DNA from: Desulfuromonas sp. KJ2020
Lineage (GTDB): Bacteria; Desulfobacterota; Desulfuromonadia; Desulfuromonadales; SZUA-540
Reading direction: 5' to 3'
DNA: 64,000 bases
NCBI RefSeq assembly: GCF_024197615.1
Contig: NZ_JAKUKE010000003.1
Location: 41,684-105,683 of the forward strand
Every line of letters begins with the position of its first letter. Within the stretch, counting starts at the first letter, position 1. This document shows, in pieces, positions 10,341 to 18,688 of this stretch. The translations under genes and the position numbers were made by a program. The notes beneath the pieces were generated by a model. It saw only the letters and a list, made by a program, of their open reading frames with translations, was not told the origin of the DNA and did not search any database.

Positions 10341-10382
10341 GAAGAGCGCAAGAGCGCTCCGCCGTTTTGCGGACTGCGCTTC
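10341..10382 (+). other. nested hairpin in the trpA-accD gap
   Basis: AGCGCA (10345-10350) can pair with TGCGCT (10375-10380), and inside it TCCGC pairs with GCGGA around a CGTTTT loop. There is no uridine run after it, so it is not an obvious intrinsic terminator. The 160-base gap holds no recognisable gene and no convincing promoter. Confidence 0.4.
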
Positions 10383-10478
10383 GGCTCAGGCCTCAGTCAG
10401 ATGACAGAGCCTGTACGTCATGGCGCCCTATTCGCAGGGGAAGGCAATTGCCGGTCCCTGGAGAAATGAGGAAACGAG

Positions 10479-11327
10479 ATGTCCTGGTTTAAAAAATCGA
10501 AAGCGCCCATTGCGCCGGTTGAAACGAAAAAAGTTAAGATGCCCGAAGGCGTCTGGAGCAAATGCAAAAACTGTAATGAGATTATCTATACCAAGGAGAT
10601 TGAGCGCAATCTCAATGTCTGCCCGAAGTGCGACTATCACTTTCGCATCAGTGCCCGTGAGAGGATCGCGCTGACCCTCGACGAGGGCTCTTTTGTCGAA
10701 ATGGATGCCGCCATGGAGTCCGTCGACTTTCTCGACTTCAAGGATTCCAAAAAATACAAGGATCGAATTAAGGCGGCCGTCAAGAAGAGCGGTGGCGGCG
10801 ACGCGGTCGTCTGCGGAGAGGGAACCATCGAGGGGCTGGCCGTGGTTGTGGCTGTCTTCGATTTTGGTTTCATGGGCGGTAGCATGGGCTCCGTGGTCGG
10901 TGAAAAGATCACCCGGGCGATTGAAAAGGGCCTGGAGAACAGAGCTCCGGTGATCGTTTTTTCCTCTTCCGGTGGTGCCCGCATGCAGGAGAGTATTCTC
11001 TCCCTCATGCAGATGGCCAAAACCAGTGCGGCGCTGGCTAAACTCAAGGCAGCCGGCATTCCCTTTGTTTCGGTGCTGACCGATCCCACCACCGGTGGCG
11101 TCACGGCCAGTTTCGCCATGCTGGGGGATATCAATATGGCCGAACCGCGGGCCCTCATCGGCTTTGCTGGACCCCGTGTCATCGAGCAGACGATCCGGCA
11201 GAAACTCCCCGAAGGTTTCCAGCGCTCCGAATACCTGCTGGAGCATGGTATGGTCGACATGATCGTCCGCCGCCAGGAAATGAAGGCGAGGCTTGGCCAG
11301 ATTTTACGTATTTTCACCAAGAGCTGA
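10479..11327 (+). CDS. accD: acetyl-CoA carboxylase carboxyltransferase subunit beta
   Basis: Carboxyltransferase beta subunit making malonyl-CoA for fatty-acid synthesis. 282 residues. An N-terminal zinc ribbon CKNC...CPKC (about residues 28-50) is followed by the crotonase-fold carboxyltransferase domain with [10 protein letters not shown] and [18 protein letters not shown] follows GAGGAAACG. The gene leads an accD-folC pair as in many proteobacteria and lies downstream of trpA. Confidence 0.97.
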   Translation: MSWFKKSKAPIAPVETKKVKMPEGVWSKCKNCNEIIYTKEIERNLNVCPKCDYHFRISARERIALTLDEGSFVEMDAAMESVDFLDFKDSKKYKDRIKAAVKKSGGGDAVVCGEGTIEGLAVVVAVFDFGFMGGSMGSVVGEKITRAIEKGLENRAPVIVFSSSGGARMQESILSLMQMAKTSAALAKLKAAGIPFVSVLTDPTTGGVTASFAMLGDINMAEPRALIGFAGPRVIEQTIRQKLPEGFQRSEYLLEHGMVDMIVRRQEMKARLGQILRIFTKS

Positions 11328-11330
11328 CCG

Positions 11331-12602
11331 GTGCACTACGGCGAGAGCCTTGATTACCTGTACGGCCTCCAACGGTTTGGTATCAAACTCGGCCTCGAGA
11401 ATATAAAAAACCTGCTGGATGCGTTGCACCATCCCGAAAAGGCCTACGCTGTCATTCATGTGGCTGGCACCAACGGTAAAGGTTCGGTTTCGGCCGCTCT
11501 GGCGGAAATTCTTCGGCAGGCCGGCTACAAAACAGGCCTTTACACCTCCCCTCATCTGCACTCCTTCACTGAGCGCATCCAGGTGGACCGTTGCCCTATC
11601 TCGGAAGCCGATGTCTGTGCGCTGACCAAAGAGATCAGGGCTTCTTCCGGCTCTGTTCCAGCGACCTTCTTCGAATTCACCACGGCGCTGGCGCTCCTTT
11701 ATTTTGCCCGGCAAAAAGTCGACTTTGTCCTGCTGGAAACCGGAATGGGCGGCCGTTTGGATGCAACCAACGCGGTTACGCCGCAACTTGCGCTCATTAC
11801 TCCGATCAGTTTTGACCATATCGAGCATCTCGGTAGGGACCTCGCCGCCATCGCCGGCGAGAAAGCCGGCATTCTCAAAGAAAAGGTGCCGGTGGTCATC
11901 GGTGTCCAGGATGACAGCGCCCTGGAGGTACTTCTGGCACAGGCCAGTCAAAAGAACTGCCCCACTTGGGTGGCGGGGGTCGACTATACCGTTATCCCAC
12001 GAGGGGGGCGATTTACCTTTGCCGCCCAAGGGATCTGTCTGGAGAATGTGAAGCCGGCCTTGCCCGGCCGTCATCAGATGCACAATATGGGGCAGGCTCT
12101 GGCTGGTGCCCTGGCCCTGCGCGAGCAGGGGGTGGCCCTGCCCGAAGAAGCCCTTCGGCGCGGGGTCGAGAACGTGCGCTGGCCTGGGCGCTTGGAATGG
12201 TGGGGGGGCGGGGATTTCCTCCTGCTGGATGGTGCCCACAACGCTGCCGGCGCTGAGGTGCTGGCTGAATATCTCACCTCGCTACGGCCTGCAGGTGTTC
12301 GCTGGGTGTTCGGGATGAAGGCCGGTCGAAATCCTGCCGATCTTCTCTCGCCGTTGCTCCCCCTGGTAAAAGAGGTCTATTGCGCCCCCCCTCCGGTCGA
12401 AGAAGCCGTTGCAGTTCAGGATCTCTGTGAGGCTGTCGCCCGGCACGAGGTTCCTTGCTCGGCCTGGCTTTCCCCCGCGGAGGCACTGGCTGCAGCGCTG
12501 GCGCAGAGGACTCCTGAGGAAATCGTTTTGGTGGCCGGTTCGCTCTATTTGGTGGCGGCCGCCCGTGAACACCTGCAGCAGCAGGATGAAAAAGGCCTGT
12601 GA
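11331..12602 (+). CDS. folC: folylpolyglutamate synthase / dihydrofolate synthase
   Basis: Mur-ligase-family enzyme adding glutamate to dihydropteroate or folates. 423 residues. ATP loop AGTNGKGSV (about residues 45-53), then ETGMGGRLDATN and SFDHIEHLG which are family signatures, and LLDGAHN in the C-terminal domain. The start is GTG, 3 bases after the accD stop. The stop overlaps the ATG of lptD (TGATG). Whether it is bifunctional cannot be told from sequence alone. Confidence 0.94.
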   Translation: MHYGESLDYLYGLQRFGIKLGLENIKNLLDALHHPEKAYAVIHVAGTNGKGSVSAALAEILRQAGYKTGLYTSPHLHSFTERIQVDRCPISEADVCALTKEIRASSGSVPATFFEFTTALALLYFARQKVDFVLLETGMGGRLDATNAVTPQLALITPISFDHIEHLGRDLAAIAGEKAGILKEKVPVVIGVQDDSALEVLLAQASQKNCPTWVAGVDYTVIPRGGRFTFAAQGICLENVKPALPGRHQMHNMGQALAGALALREQGVALPEEALRRGVENVRWPGRLEWWGGGDFLLLDGAHNAAGAEVLAEYLTSLRPAGVRWVFGMKAGRNPADLLSPLLPLVKEVYCAPPPVEEAVAVQDLCEAVARHEVPCSAWLSPAEALAAALAQRTPEEIVLVAGSLYLVAAAREHLQQQDEKGL

Positions 12603-14692
12603 TGCGTTCCTATTGCCGATATGCCCTGACTTTTTGTGTTGCCCTGCTCGCTTTTGTTTTGGCAGGGGGAGAATCCGGTGCGGCCGATAGCCTGCCGGCT
12701 GAGACCGTCCACCTGCAGGCCGATGCCATGAGCTACGACAGAAGCAGTGGTGCCTATCGGGCCGACGGCGATGTGCTGCTGCGACGGGGGAATCTGACCT
12801 TGCAGAGCGAGTCGCTCGTGTGGGACTCCCTGAGTGGTCATGTCTCTGCTGAAGGGAACGTGCACTTGGAGGAGCCGCAGGGAACCCTCGATGGGGAGCG
12901 GCTGCGGATGAACATCGATTCGGGCGTCGGAGTCGTGGAAGAGGCGAGGGTCTTTCTGCGTAAAGACAATTTTTATCTCACCGGGGATTTCGTCGAGAAG
13001 ACCGGGGAGCAGTCCTACCGTATCCGGCGAGGAACCTTCACCACCTGCGACGGCGAGACCCCCTCCTGGAAATTCGGGGCCAGCGACCTCAAGGTGACTC
13101 TTGGCGGCTTTGCCCGCGGCAAGCACGTGGTCTTCTACCTCCATGACCTGCCCGTCCTCTATCTTCCCTACATCGTCTACCCCGTGCAGACGGAGCGTTC
13201 CTCCGGGTTTTTGATGCCGGGCGTCGGTTATTCCGATAAAAAAGGCCTCCAGATCAGCCTCGCGTACTACCAGGTTATCGCGCGCAACCAGGATGCCACC
13301 TTCTATCTGGATTACCTCGCCCGCATGGGGTTGGGTAAGGGACTGGAGTATCGCTACATTTTCGGGCAGGAAAACGAAGGCCAGATGCGAGGCTATCACA
13401 TCAGCAGCTACGACGAGTCAGATGACCGTTACGCGCTGGAGTGGAATCATTATGGTTTCCTGCCCGGTCGCGTGCGTCTGGCCGCCGATGTCGAATACGT
13501 TAGCAGCCGGGATTACTTTGAGGACTTCGGTGACATCGCCGGCGAATACAACAAGGATCAAACCAAATCGACCGTCTATCTCAGCCGAAACTGGGGAAAA
13601 ACGAATGCCACGGCGCAGTTGCAGTACATTCAGGTCATCGACCGGGATGATGACCGTGTACTGCAGCGCCTGCCTGAGATCCGGGTGGATGTGATCCGCC
13701 AGCGCGTAGGAGGCACCCCTTTCTATGTGCAGCTCGATAGTTCGTCCAACTATTTCTGGCGCAAAGAGGGGCTCAAGGGGGAACGCCTTGATCTGCGGCC
13801 GGTGGTGGCCGCCGCTTTCCGCCCCTGGGGTGTTTTTGACTTTTCGCCGGAGCTGGCCTACCGGCAGCGATTCTACTGGACTTCCGACAGTGAAGAACAA
13901 GAGGGTCTGCCCGAAGTTGCCGCCCGCCTCTCCACCCGCCTGAGCCGGGTGTTTTCGGCAGAATGGGGGGCTTGGCGAAAAATCCGACACAGCCTCGAGC
14001 CTGAAATCCTCTACCGCTATGTTCCCGATGAAGACCAGAGCCACTTGCCCTATTTTGATAGAGATGACCGCCTCTGGGAAAAGAATCACCTGGTCTTCGG
14101 ACTGACCAATCGCTGGACAGCCCGAAGGGAAAAAACGACAGACCGGGCGGATTATCTCGAATTCCTCTATCTGCGTCTGTCCCAGGCGTATGACATTGAG
14201 GAGGCCCGTCGCGATCTCGAGCCCGAAGATTCCTCTCGCCATCCCTTCTCGCCTCTGCGTGGTGAGCTCATCCTGCGTCCGTCCCGCTATGCCACGCTCG
14301 ATCTTGACGCCTCCTACGACTTTGACTCGGACCAGCGGGATCTTGTGCGTTTCAATGCGCGGGGGACTATAAAAGACCAGCGGGAAAATGCCCTGTCCAT
14401 TGAGTACCGGCAGGCCAAGGAAGATGCAGGCAGCGCTGAGCTCGAATATCTTGGCGGCACTCTGGCTACCGGTTTGTTGGCGCCGGTCCACCTGCGCTAC
14501 GAGCACCGGCGTGATCTGCTGGAAGGGCAGACCCTGGAGAATATGGTCGATGCGGAATATCGCTCACAGTGCTGGAGCCTTTTTCTTACCTACCGGGATC
14601 GTCTGGACGAATCCGAGATCATGCTCTCTTTTTCCATGTCCGGCTTGGGGCGTTTTGGCGGCTTCAGTCGTGACCTGGAATCTCCAAACTGA
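12602..14692 (+). CDS. lptD: LPS-assembly outer-membrane protein LptD
   Basis: Outer-membrane beta-barrel that inserts lipopolysaccharide into the outer leaflet, working with LptE. 696 residues. Signal peptide (about 1-28, hydrophobic TFCVALLAFVLA), OstA/LptA-like beta-jellyroll (about 35-140) and a long barrel. The mature protein has two conspicuous cysteines, C149 (in FTTCDGE) and C657 (in SQCWSL), fewer than the two disulfides of the E. coli protein. ATG 12602 overlaps the folC stop; GTG one codon earlier is possible. A terminator follows. Confidence 0.93.
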   Translation: MRSYCRYALTFCVALLAFVLAGGESGAADSLPAETVHLQADAMSYDRSSGAYRADGDVLLRRGNLTLQSESLVWDSLSGHVSAEGNVHLEEPQGTLDGERLRMNIDSGVGVVEEARVFLRKDNFYLTGDFVEKTGEQSYRIRRGTFTTCDGETPSWKFGASDLKVTLGGFARGKHVVFYLHDLPVLYLPYIVYPVQTERSSGFLMPGVGYSDKKGLQISLAYYQVIARNQDATFYLDYLARMGLGKGLEYRYIFGQENEGQMRGYHISSYDESDDRYALEWNHYGFLPGRVRLAADVEYVSSRDYFEDFGDIAGEYNKDQTKSTVYLSRNWGKTNATAQLQYIQVIDRDDDRVLQRLPEIRVDVIRQRVGGTPFYVQLDSSSNYFWRKEGLKGERLDLRPVVAAAFRPWGVFDFSPELAYRQRFYWTSDSEEQEGLPEVAARLSTRLSRVFSAEWGAWRKIRHSLEPEILYRYVPDEDQSHLPYFDRDDRLWEKNHLVFGLTNRWTARREKTTDRADYLEFLYLRLSQAYDIEEARRDLEPEDSSRHPFSPLRGELILRPSRYATLDLDASYDFDSDQRDLVRFNARGTIKDQRENALSIEYRQAKEDAGSAELEYLGGTLATGLLAPVHLRYEHRRDLLEGQTLENMVDAEYRSQCWSLFLTYRDRLDESEIMLSFSMSGLGRFGGFSRDLESPN

Positions 14693-14723
14693 ACCTTTCC
14701 TCTCTAACCTGTTTGTCGACAAG

Positions 14724-14745
14724 AACCGGCCTGGCCGGTTTTTTT
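14724..14745 (+). terminator. intrinsic terminator after lptD
   Basis: AACCGGCC/GGCCGGTT inverted repeat (14724-14740) runs directly into seven T. It ends the trp-accD-folC-lptD transcription series. The rest of the gap to 14916 is A+T-rich with TTGACT at 14765-14770 but no good -10 element at the right distance. Confidence 0.85.
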
Positions 14746-14916
14746 ATTATTTAAATAAAACACATTGACTTGTTCTAATTATATGCTAATTAAGATAGGC
14801 CGATTAAAGGATCGGTCACACGGTCAAGCCTGGCCTGCCTGATTTGGGGCGGAAAGGAGGGGGGGATACGGTCGGCCTGCCGTGTGCTATCACCACTTCA
14901 TTAAGGAGAAAATTAA

Positions 14917-15216
14917 ATGAGGAACGTCTTTGTTGTTTGTGTTATGGTACTGTCACTCTTTTTGGTTACGTCAACAGGGTACAGCAAGCCTCTGCAGGGA
15001 GGGGATACGGCCGCCGCCGTCGCCGTGGTAAACATCAATCAGGCTACCGTGGCAGAATTGCAGCGCTTGCCTGATGTGGGTCAGGTGACGGCAGAGCGGA
15101 TCGTGGCCTATCGGACAGAGAAAGGGCCTTTCCGTTCTTCCGACGAACTGGTCAAGGTCAAGGGTATTGGCCAGAAGAAGCTGGAAAAACTGAAAGACTA
15201 TATCGTCGTCGAGTAA
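14917..15216 (+). CDS. ComEA-like helix-hairpin-helix protein, exported
   Basis: Small secreted or periplasmic DNA-binding-type protein. 99 residues: signal peptide (about 1-24, VVCVMVLSLFLV) followed by a ComEA-type double helix-hairpin-helix of about 63 residues containing VNINQATVAELQRLPDVG and VKGIGQKKLEKLKDYI. ComEA proteins bind incoming DNA in competence, but no comEC or other uptake gene is present here, so the role is unproven. Strong AAGGAG site before ATG. It begins a new transcription unit after the lptD terminator. Confidence 0.88.
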   Translation: MRNVFVVCVMVLSLFLVTSTGYSKPLQGGDTAAAVAVVNINQATVAELQRLPDVGQVTAERIVAYRTEKGPFRSSDELVKVKGIGQKKLEKLKDYIVVE

Positions 15217-15291
15217 TGACGAGATTTGTGTCGGTGCCTGTCGGCTTGTGCCGGCGGGCACCGATGTTCCATTGCACATTCAGGCTCGGGT

Positions 15292-15645
15292 ATGTCAGAT
15301 TCCGATTCGGTAAAAACGAAATCCTCCACTTCCTCTATTCCTCTATGGTCTCTACTTTTTCTGATTCTCCTTCTGGGTGTGGCTGTTTTCGGCGAGAACG
15401 GCGTTTTGCGCGCCATGCAGGCCAAGACGCAAAGCGCTGCCTTGGCGGAAGATATACGCCGTCTGGAAGAGGAGAATGCGGCCCTTCGAAGGGAGATAGA
15501 GGCCCTGCGCTCGGATCGTAAATACCTCGAAGGCATTGCCCGGAAGGACTTGGGAATGGTCAAGGACGACGAACTTGTCTACCAGTTTCCCGCTGAAGAG
15601 AAAAAAGGTCTTCCTGCCGCTTCCCCCCCGGTTTCCTCCCCTTGA
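15292..15645 (+). CDS. FtsB/DivIC-family septum formation protein
   Basis: Small bitopic cell-division protein of the septum-formation-initiator family. 117 residues: short cytoplasmic tail, one membrane segment (about 17-34, LWSLLFLILLLGVAVFG), a coiled coil (about 44-78), and the LGMVKDDELVYQF segment typical of the family's periplasmic tail. ATG 15292 places the membrane segment correctly; the frame can be read from TTG 15226 but that adds a Cys-rich stretch without similarity. Ribosome site weak. Expected partners FtsL and FtsQ are not in the window. Confidence 0.85.
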   Translation: MSDSDSVKTKSSTSSIPLWSLLFLILLLGVAVFGENGVLRAMQAKTQSAALAEDIRRLEEENAALRREIEALRSDRKYLEGIARKDLGMVKDDELVYQFPAEEKKGLPAASPPVSSP

Positions 15646-15722
15646 TGGTCCCTTCCACGCTTTCCTGGTCACGCCATCTGGCGTGCTACCTCTCTTCTGG
15701 ATGATATGTGCTCGCCTGTCGT

Positions 15723-15760
15723 GGGATTCCTTGACAGGAATCCCTGCCTGGCGCTAACAT
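15723..15760 (+). promoter_or_regulatory. sigma70-like promoter with palindrome around the -35 box
   Basis: Perfect -35 TTGACA at 15731-15736 and -10 TAACAT at 15755-15760, spacer 18. The -35 is flanked by a perfect 8-bp inverted repeat, GGGATTCC (15723-15730) and GGAATCCC (15737-15744). This looks like a repressor operator overlying the promoter of the Cys-rich small gene and argS. Confidence 0.55.
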
Positions 15761-15796
15761 AATCCTCTTTTTGCAAGAGAGGAGACCTGTCGGCGT

Positions 15797-15976
15797 ATGT
15801 CCAGGGATGTCCAGAAAATCTGCCCTCTTTGTGCCTGGCGGGAAAGCTGTGCCAAGCGATTTGCCATGGGCGGCGATGTCACGCTTCATTGCCCCGATTT
15901 TACTGAGGATGTGCAACTGCAGAGGAAATCCGCAATCAATGAGGCTGATTCAGCCAAAACACAGGAAAGAGAATAG
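15797..15976 (+). CDS. 59-residue Cys-rich small protein, function unknown
   Basis: An ATG-initiated frame of 59 codons ending at TAG 15974-15976. It contains KICPLCAWRESCAKRF, then HCPDFTEDVQL, a C-x2-C-x5-C...C-P-D arrangement suggesting a small metal-binding fold. GAGAGGAG lies 13-20 bases upstream of the ATG, somewhat far. It starts 37 bases after a predicted promoter and ends 6 bases before argS, consistent with co-transcription. I recall similar Cys-rich proteins beside argS in Geobacter relatives but cannot verify this. No function is claimed. Confidence 0.65.
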   Translation: MSRDVQKICPLCAWRESCAKRFAMGGDVTLHCPDFTEDVQLQRKSAINEADSAKTQERE

Positions 15977-15982
15977 CTGGTC

Positions 15983-17647
15983 ATGAAAGAACGGTTAGCG
16001 AAACACATCAAGGATGCCCTGGCCGATTGTTACGCCAAGGGGACCCTGGCCTCGGGGCTCTACCCCGATTTTACCGTGGAAGTTCCCGCTCATGCCGAAC
16101 ATGGCGATTATGCGACGAATGCGGCCATGCTCCTGGCCCGGGCAGAAAAGAAGGCTCCGCGTCAGATTGCCGAGATCCTGCTGGCGTCATTGGGTGATGG
16201 CGGCGAACTGTGGCACAAGGTGACCGTGGCCGGGCCCGGATTTATCAACTTCTTTTTGACCAATCGCTGCTGGTATGGGGTGCTCGACGATATCTATCGC
16301 CATGGCCGGAGCTATGGGGAGAGTCCGGCCGGGGCCGGCAAAAAAGTCCAGGTGGAATTTGTCAGTGCCAATCCGACCGGTCCTCTGCATATCGGCCATG
16401 GACGGGGTGCCGCTACAGGTGATGCCGTGGCCTCTCTGCTTAAGGCGACCGGTTATGACGTGCAGCGCGAATACTATATCAACGATGCCGGCAACCAGAT
16501 GAACACGCTGGGGCGCTCCCTCTATCTACGCTATCGGCAGTTGCTGGGCGAAGAGGTTGATTTCCCTCAGGACTGCTATCAGGGCGATTACATTCGCGAT
16601 CTGGCCCAAGAGGTTCTTGCCGCCAAGGGTGAAAGTTACTTGCGGGGTTCGGAAGAAGAGGCCGTCCGTGCCTTTGCCGAATATGGCGGCCAAAAGATCC
16701 TGGCCGGTATCGATGCTGATCTGCAGGCTTTTGGCGTGCATTTCGACAACTGGTACAGCGAGCAGGGGTTGTACGACCGCGGCCAGGTGGAGCAGGGGGT
16801 CGCCCTGTTGCAGGAAAAAGGCTACGCCTACGAAAAGGATGAGGCCATCTGGTTTCGCACTACCGACTTCGGCGACGACAAAGACCGTGTCATGGTGCGT
16901 TCCAATGGTGCCACCACCTATTTCGCCTCCGACGTCGCTTACCACAAGGAGAAGTTTGAGCGGGGATTCGACCAGGTCATCGATGTCTGGGGGGCGGATC
17001 ACCATGGCTATATTCCCCGGATGAAGGCCGTCGTGCAGGCTTTGGGGCGGAATCCCGACGATCTGCAGGTTCTGCTCGTCCAGCTGGTTAATCTGTTGCG
17101 AGGCGGTCAGCAGGTGGCTATGAGTACCCGCTCCGGTGAATTCGTGACGCTGCGCGAAGTTGTCGATGAGGTTGGCAAGGACGCCTGTCGCTATTTTTTT
17201 CTGATGCGACGTTCGGACAGTCAGCTTGATTTCGATCTGGAGCTGGCCAAGCAGCAAAGTACCGAAAATCCTGTTTATTATGTGCAATACGCCCATGCGC
17301 GCGTCTGCAGCATCAACCGCAATGCCGAAACCCAGGGGGTCAAAGTGCCCGCTATCGGCGAAGTCGACTTCGATCGCCTGAGCCTGGAGGAAGAGCTGGC
17401 TTTGGCCAAGTTGCTGGCCCGCTATCCTGAAATCGTGCTGGGGGCGGCCCGGCACCACGAACCCCACCGCATCACCTTTTATCTGCAGGAGCTGGCTGCC
17501 CAGTTTCATAGCTATTACAACCGACAGCGCATTCTGGTTGAGGATGTGGAGACCAGCAAGGCGCGACTCTATCTGGCCAACAGTGTCCGTATCGTCTTTG
17601 CCAATGCCTTGAACCTGCTCGGTGTTTCGGCGCCGGAGCAGATGTAA
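15983..17647 (+). CDS. argS: arginyl-tRNA synthetase
   Basis: Class I aminoacyl-tRNA synthetase charging tRNA-Arg. 554 residues, normal. N-terminal Arg-tRNA-synthetase domain, HIGH-type motif in ANPTGPLHIGHGRG (about residues 132-145), the degenerate second motif MSTRSGEFVTL, and a C-terminal DALR anticodon-binding region ending YLANSVRIVFANALNLLGV. Weak ribosome site, so translation may be coupled to the short upstream gene 6 bases away. Confidence 0.97.
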   Translation: MKERLAKHIKDALADCYAKGTLASGLYPDFTVEVPAHAEHGDYATNAAMLLARAEKKAPRQIAEILLASLGDGGELWHKVTVAGPGFINFFLTNRCWYGVLDDIYRHGRSYGESPAGAGKKVQVEFVSANPTGPLHIGHGRGAATGDAVASLLKATGYDVQREYYINDAGNQMNTLGRSLYLRYRQLLGEEVDFPQDCYQGDYIRDLAQEVLAAKGESYLRGSEEEAVRAFAEYGGQKILAGIDADLQAFGVHFDNWYSEQGLYDRGQVEQGVALLQEKGYAYEKDEAIWFRTTDFGDDKDRVMVRSNGATTYFASDVAYHKEKFERGFDQVIDVWGADHHGYIPRMKAVVQALGRNPDDLQVLLVQLVNLLRGGQQVAMSTRSGEFVTLREVVDEVGKDACRYFFLMRRSDSQLDFDLELAKQQSTENPVYYVQYAHARVCSINRNAETQGVKVPAIGEVDFDRLSLEEELALAKLLARYPEIVLGAARHHEPHRITFYLQELAAQFHSYYNRQRILVEDVETSKARLYLANSVRIVFANALNLLGVSAPEQM

Positions 17648-17660
17648 GCGGGAGGGGATG

Positions 17661-18329
17661 ATGCGCCAGGTCCCTTCACGTTCCCAGCGGCGGATTGAAA
17701 AGAAGCAGGCTGTCATTCTGCTGATCCTCATGCTCGCCGTGTCGCTGGTCAGTTTTGTCCTCGGGTTCATGGTGGGGCGTGCCACGGCGCCGACGGAGTC
17801 TTCTGTCCTGCTGGAGGCGCCCCTGCGCGTGCCGGTGGATAAAAAGGGCGAGGCTGCTTTGGAGGGAGAGGTTGAAGAAGAGGGGCGACCGGTCGACGTG
17901 GCCGAGAGCCTGACTTTTTATGAAACCCTGCCGATGGCCGGGCAGTCGCCGCTGGGGAGCGGAATCAACCTTCCTCCCGCCGCCAAGACACCGCCTTCTT
18001 CTCAAGAACCCGTAGCCAGTGTCCGGACTCCGAAAAAGGTATCGACCGAGGCGCAGAAAACCTCGCCGGCAGTCGCCCCCAAGAGCCATCCGGCCGGAAC
18101 CCACGTGGTGCAGGTGGCTTCTTTTCGTTCCGTGGACGAGGCGGAGCGCCTCAAGGGACGTCTCGAAGCCACAGGGTACGCTGTTTTTCTCGAAAAAGGG
18201 GATCTGGGCAGCAAGGGAATCTGGTATCGTGTGCTGGTTGGTCCTTTTGCCGGCGAGGCGGACGCGAGGCATGTTGTTGAGCGCCTGAAAAAGGAGGAAC
18301 ACTTGTCGGCGCTGGTGAGAAGACGTTGA
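17661..18329 (+). CDS. SPOR-domain membrane protein
   Basis: Bitopic envelope protein likely binding denuded septal peptidoglycan. 222 residues: cytoplasmic basic N-terminus, one membrane segment (about 17-39), a low-complexity periplasmic linker rich in P, E and K, and a C-terminal SPOR domain (about 147-222; VVQVASFRSVDEAERL and IWYRVLVGPFAGEADA). Start ATG 17661 lies 5 bases after GGAGG; ATG 17658 is the alternative. Follows argS by 13 bases. Together with the FtsB-like protein upstream it suggests a division-related segment. Confidence 0.87.
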   Translation: MRQVPSRSQRRIEKKQAVILLILMLAVSLVSFVLGFMVGRATAPTESSVLLEAPLRVPVDKKGEAALEGEVEEEGRPVDVAESLTFYETLPMAGQSPLGSGINLPPAAKTPPSSQEPVASVRTPKKVSTEAQKTSPAVAPKSHPAGTHVVQVASFRSVDEAERLKGRLEATGYAVFLEKGDLGSKGIWYRVLVGPFAGEADARHVVERLKKEEHLSALVRRR

Positions 18330-18395
18330 TATAAGCGACTTTCTGTGCCCTGTTGTCTGCCTGAAAAAGAGGGGGGAAAAGGCTGAAAAAAAATC

Positions 18396-18424
18396 TTGAC
18401 TTTACATTCCGTTCTGGCTAAATT
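18396..18424 (+). promoter_or_regulatory. sigma70 promoter of the tRNA pair
   Basis: TTGACT (18396-18401) and TAAATT (18419-18424) with a 17-base spacer, 13 bases before the first tRNA. Position and strength fit a stable-RNA promoter. Confidence 0.6.
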
Positions 18425-18437
18425 GCCATCTCCCTGG

Positions 18438-18514
<77 letters not shown>

Positions 18515-18560
18515 AGAACAGATCTCCCGGAGGCCGGGAGTCACCATAGACGAAAAGTTT

Positions 18561-18637
18561 GGCGGTGTAGCTCAGTTGGTTAGAGCATGCGGCTCATATC
18601 CGCAGTGTCCGGAGTTCGAATCTCTGCACCGCCACCA
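18561..18637 (+). tRNA. tRNA with CAU anticodon (elongator Met, or Ile2 read by TilS)
   Basis: 77-base cloverleaf with CCA end: acceptor GGCGGTG/CACCGCC, D-arm GCTCAGTTGGTTAGAGC, anticodon arm TGCGG-CTCATAT-CCGCA with anticodon CAT, T-arm with GTTCGAATC. It lacks initiator features. Acceptor pairs G2-C71 and C3-G70 with A73 fit elongator Met. The neighbouring tilS gene makes the Ile2 reading (CAU modified to lysidine) worth testing. Confidence 0.93.
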
Positions 18638-18645
18638 TCCCCAGA

Positions 18646-18677
18646 CCCTCCCCGGCTTTCCGGGGAGGGTTTTTTTT
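18646..18677 (+). terminator. strong intrinsic terminator after the tRNA pair
   Basis: Perfect 10-bp stem CCCTCCCCGG/CCGGGGAGGG with loop CTTT, followed by eight T. It separates the tRNAs from tilS, whose ATG is only 12 bases beyond the T run. tilS therefore depends on read-through or a promoter inside the tRNA region. Confidence 0.93.
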
Positions 18678-18688
18678 ATCGAGGCATC

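Noticed and set aside
14765-14796. Promoter before the ComEA-like gene (TTGACT with TAAGAT)
   Set aside because: Spacer is about 20 bases and other -10 candidates are poor; not supported enough to list.
18587-18688. tilS upstream start extending the protein by 34 residues
   Set aside because: Those codons lie within the CAU tRNA and its terminator, so they cannot be coding.
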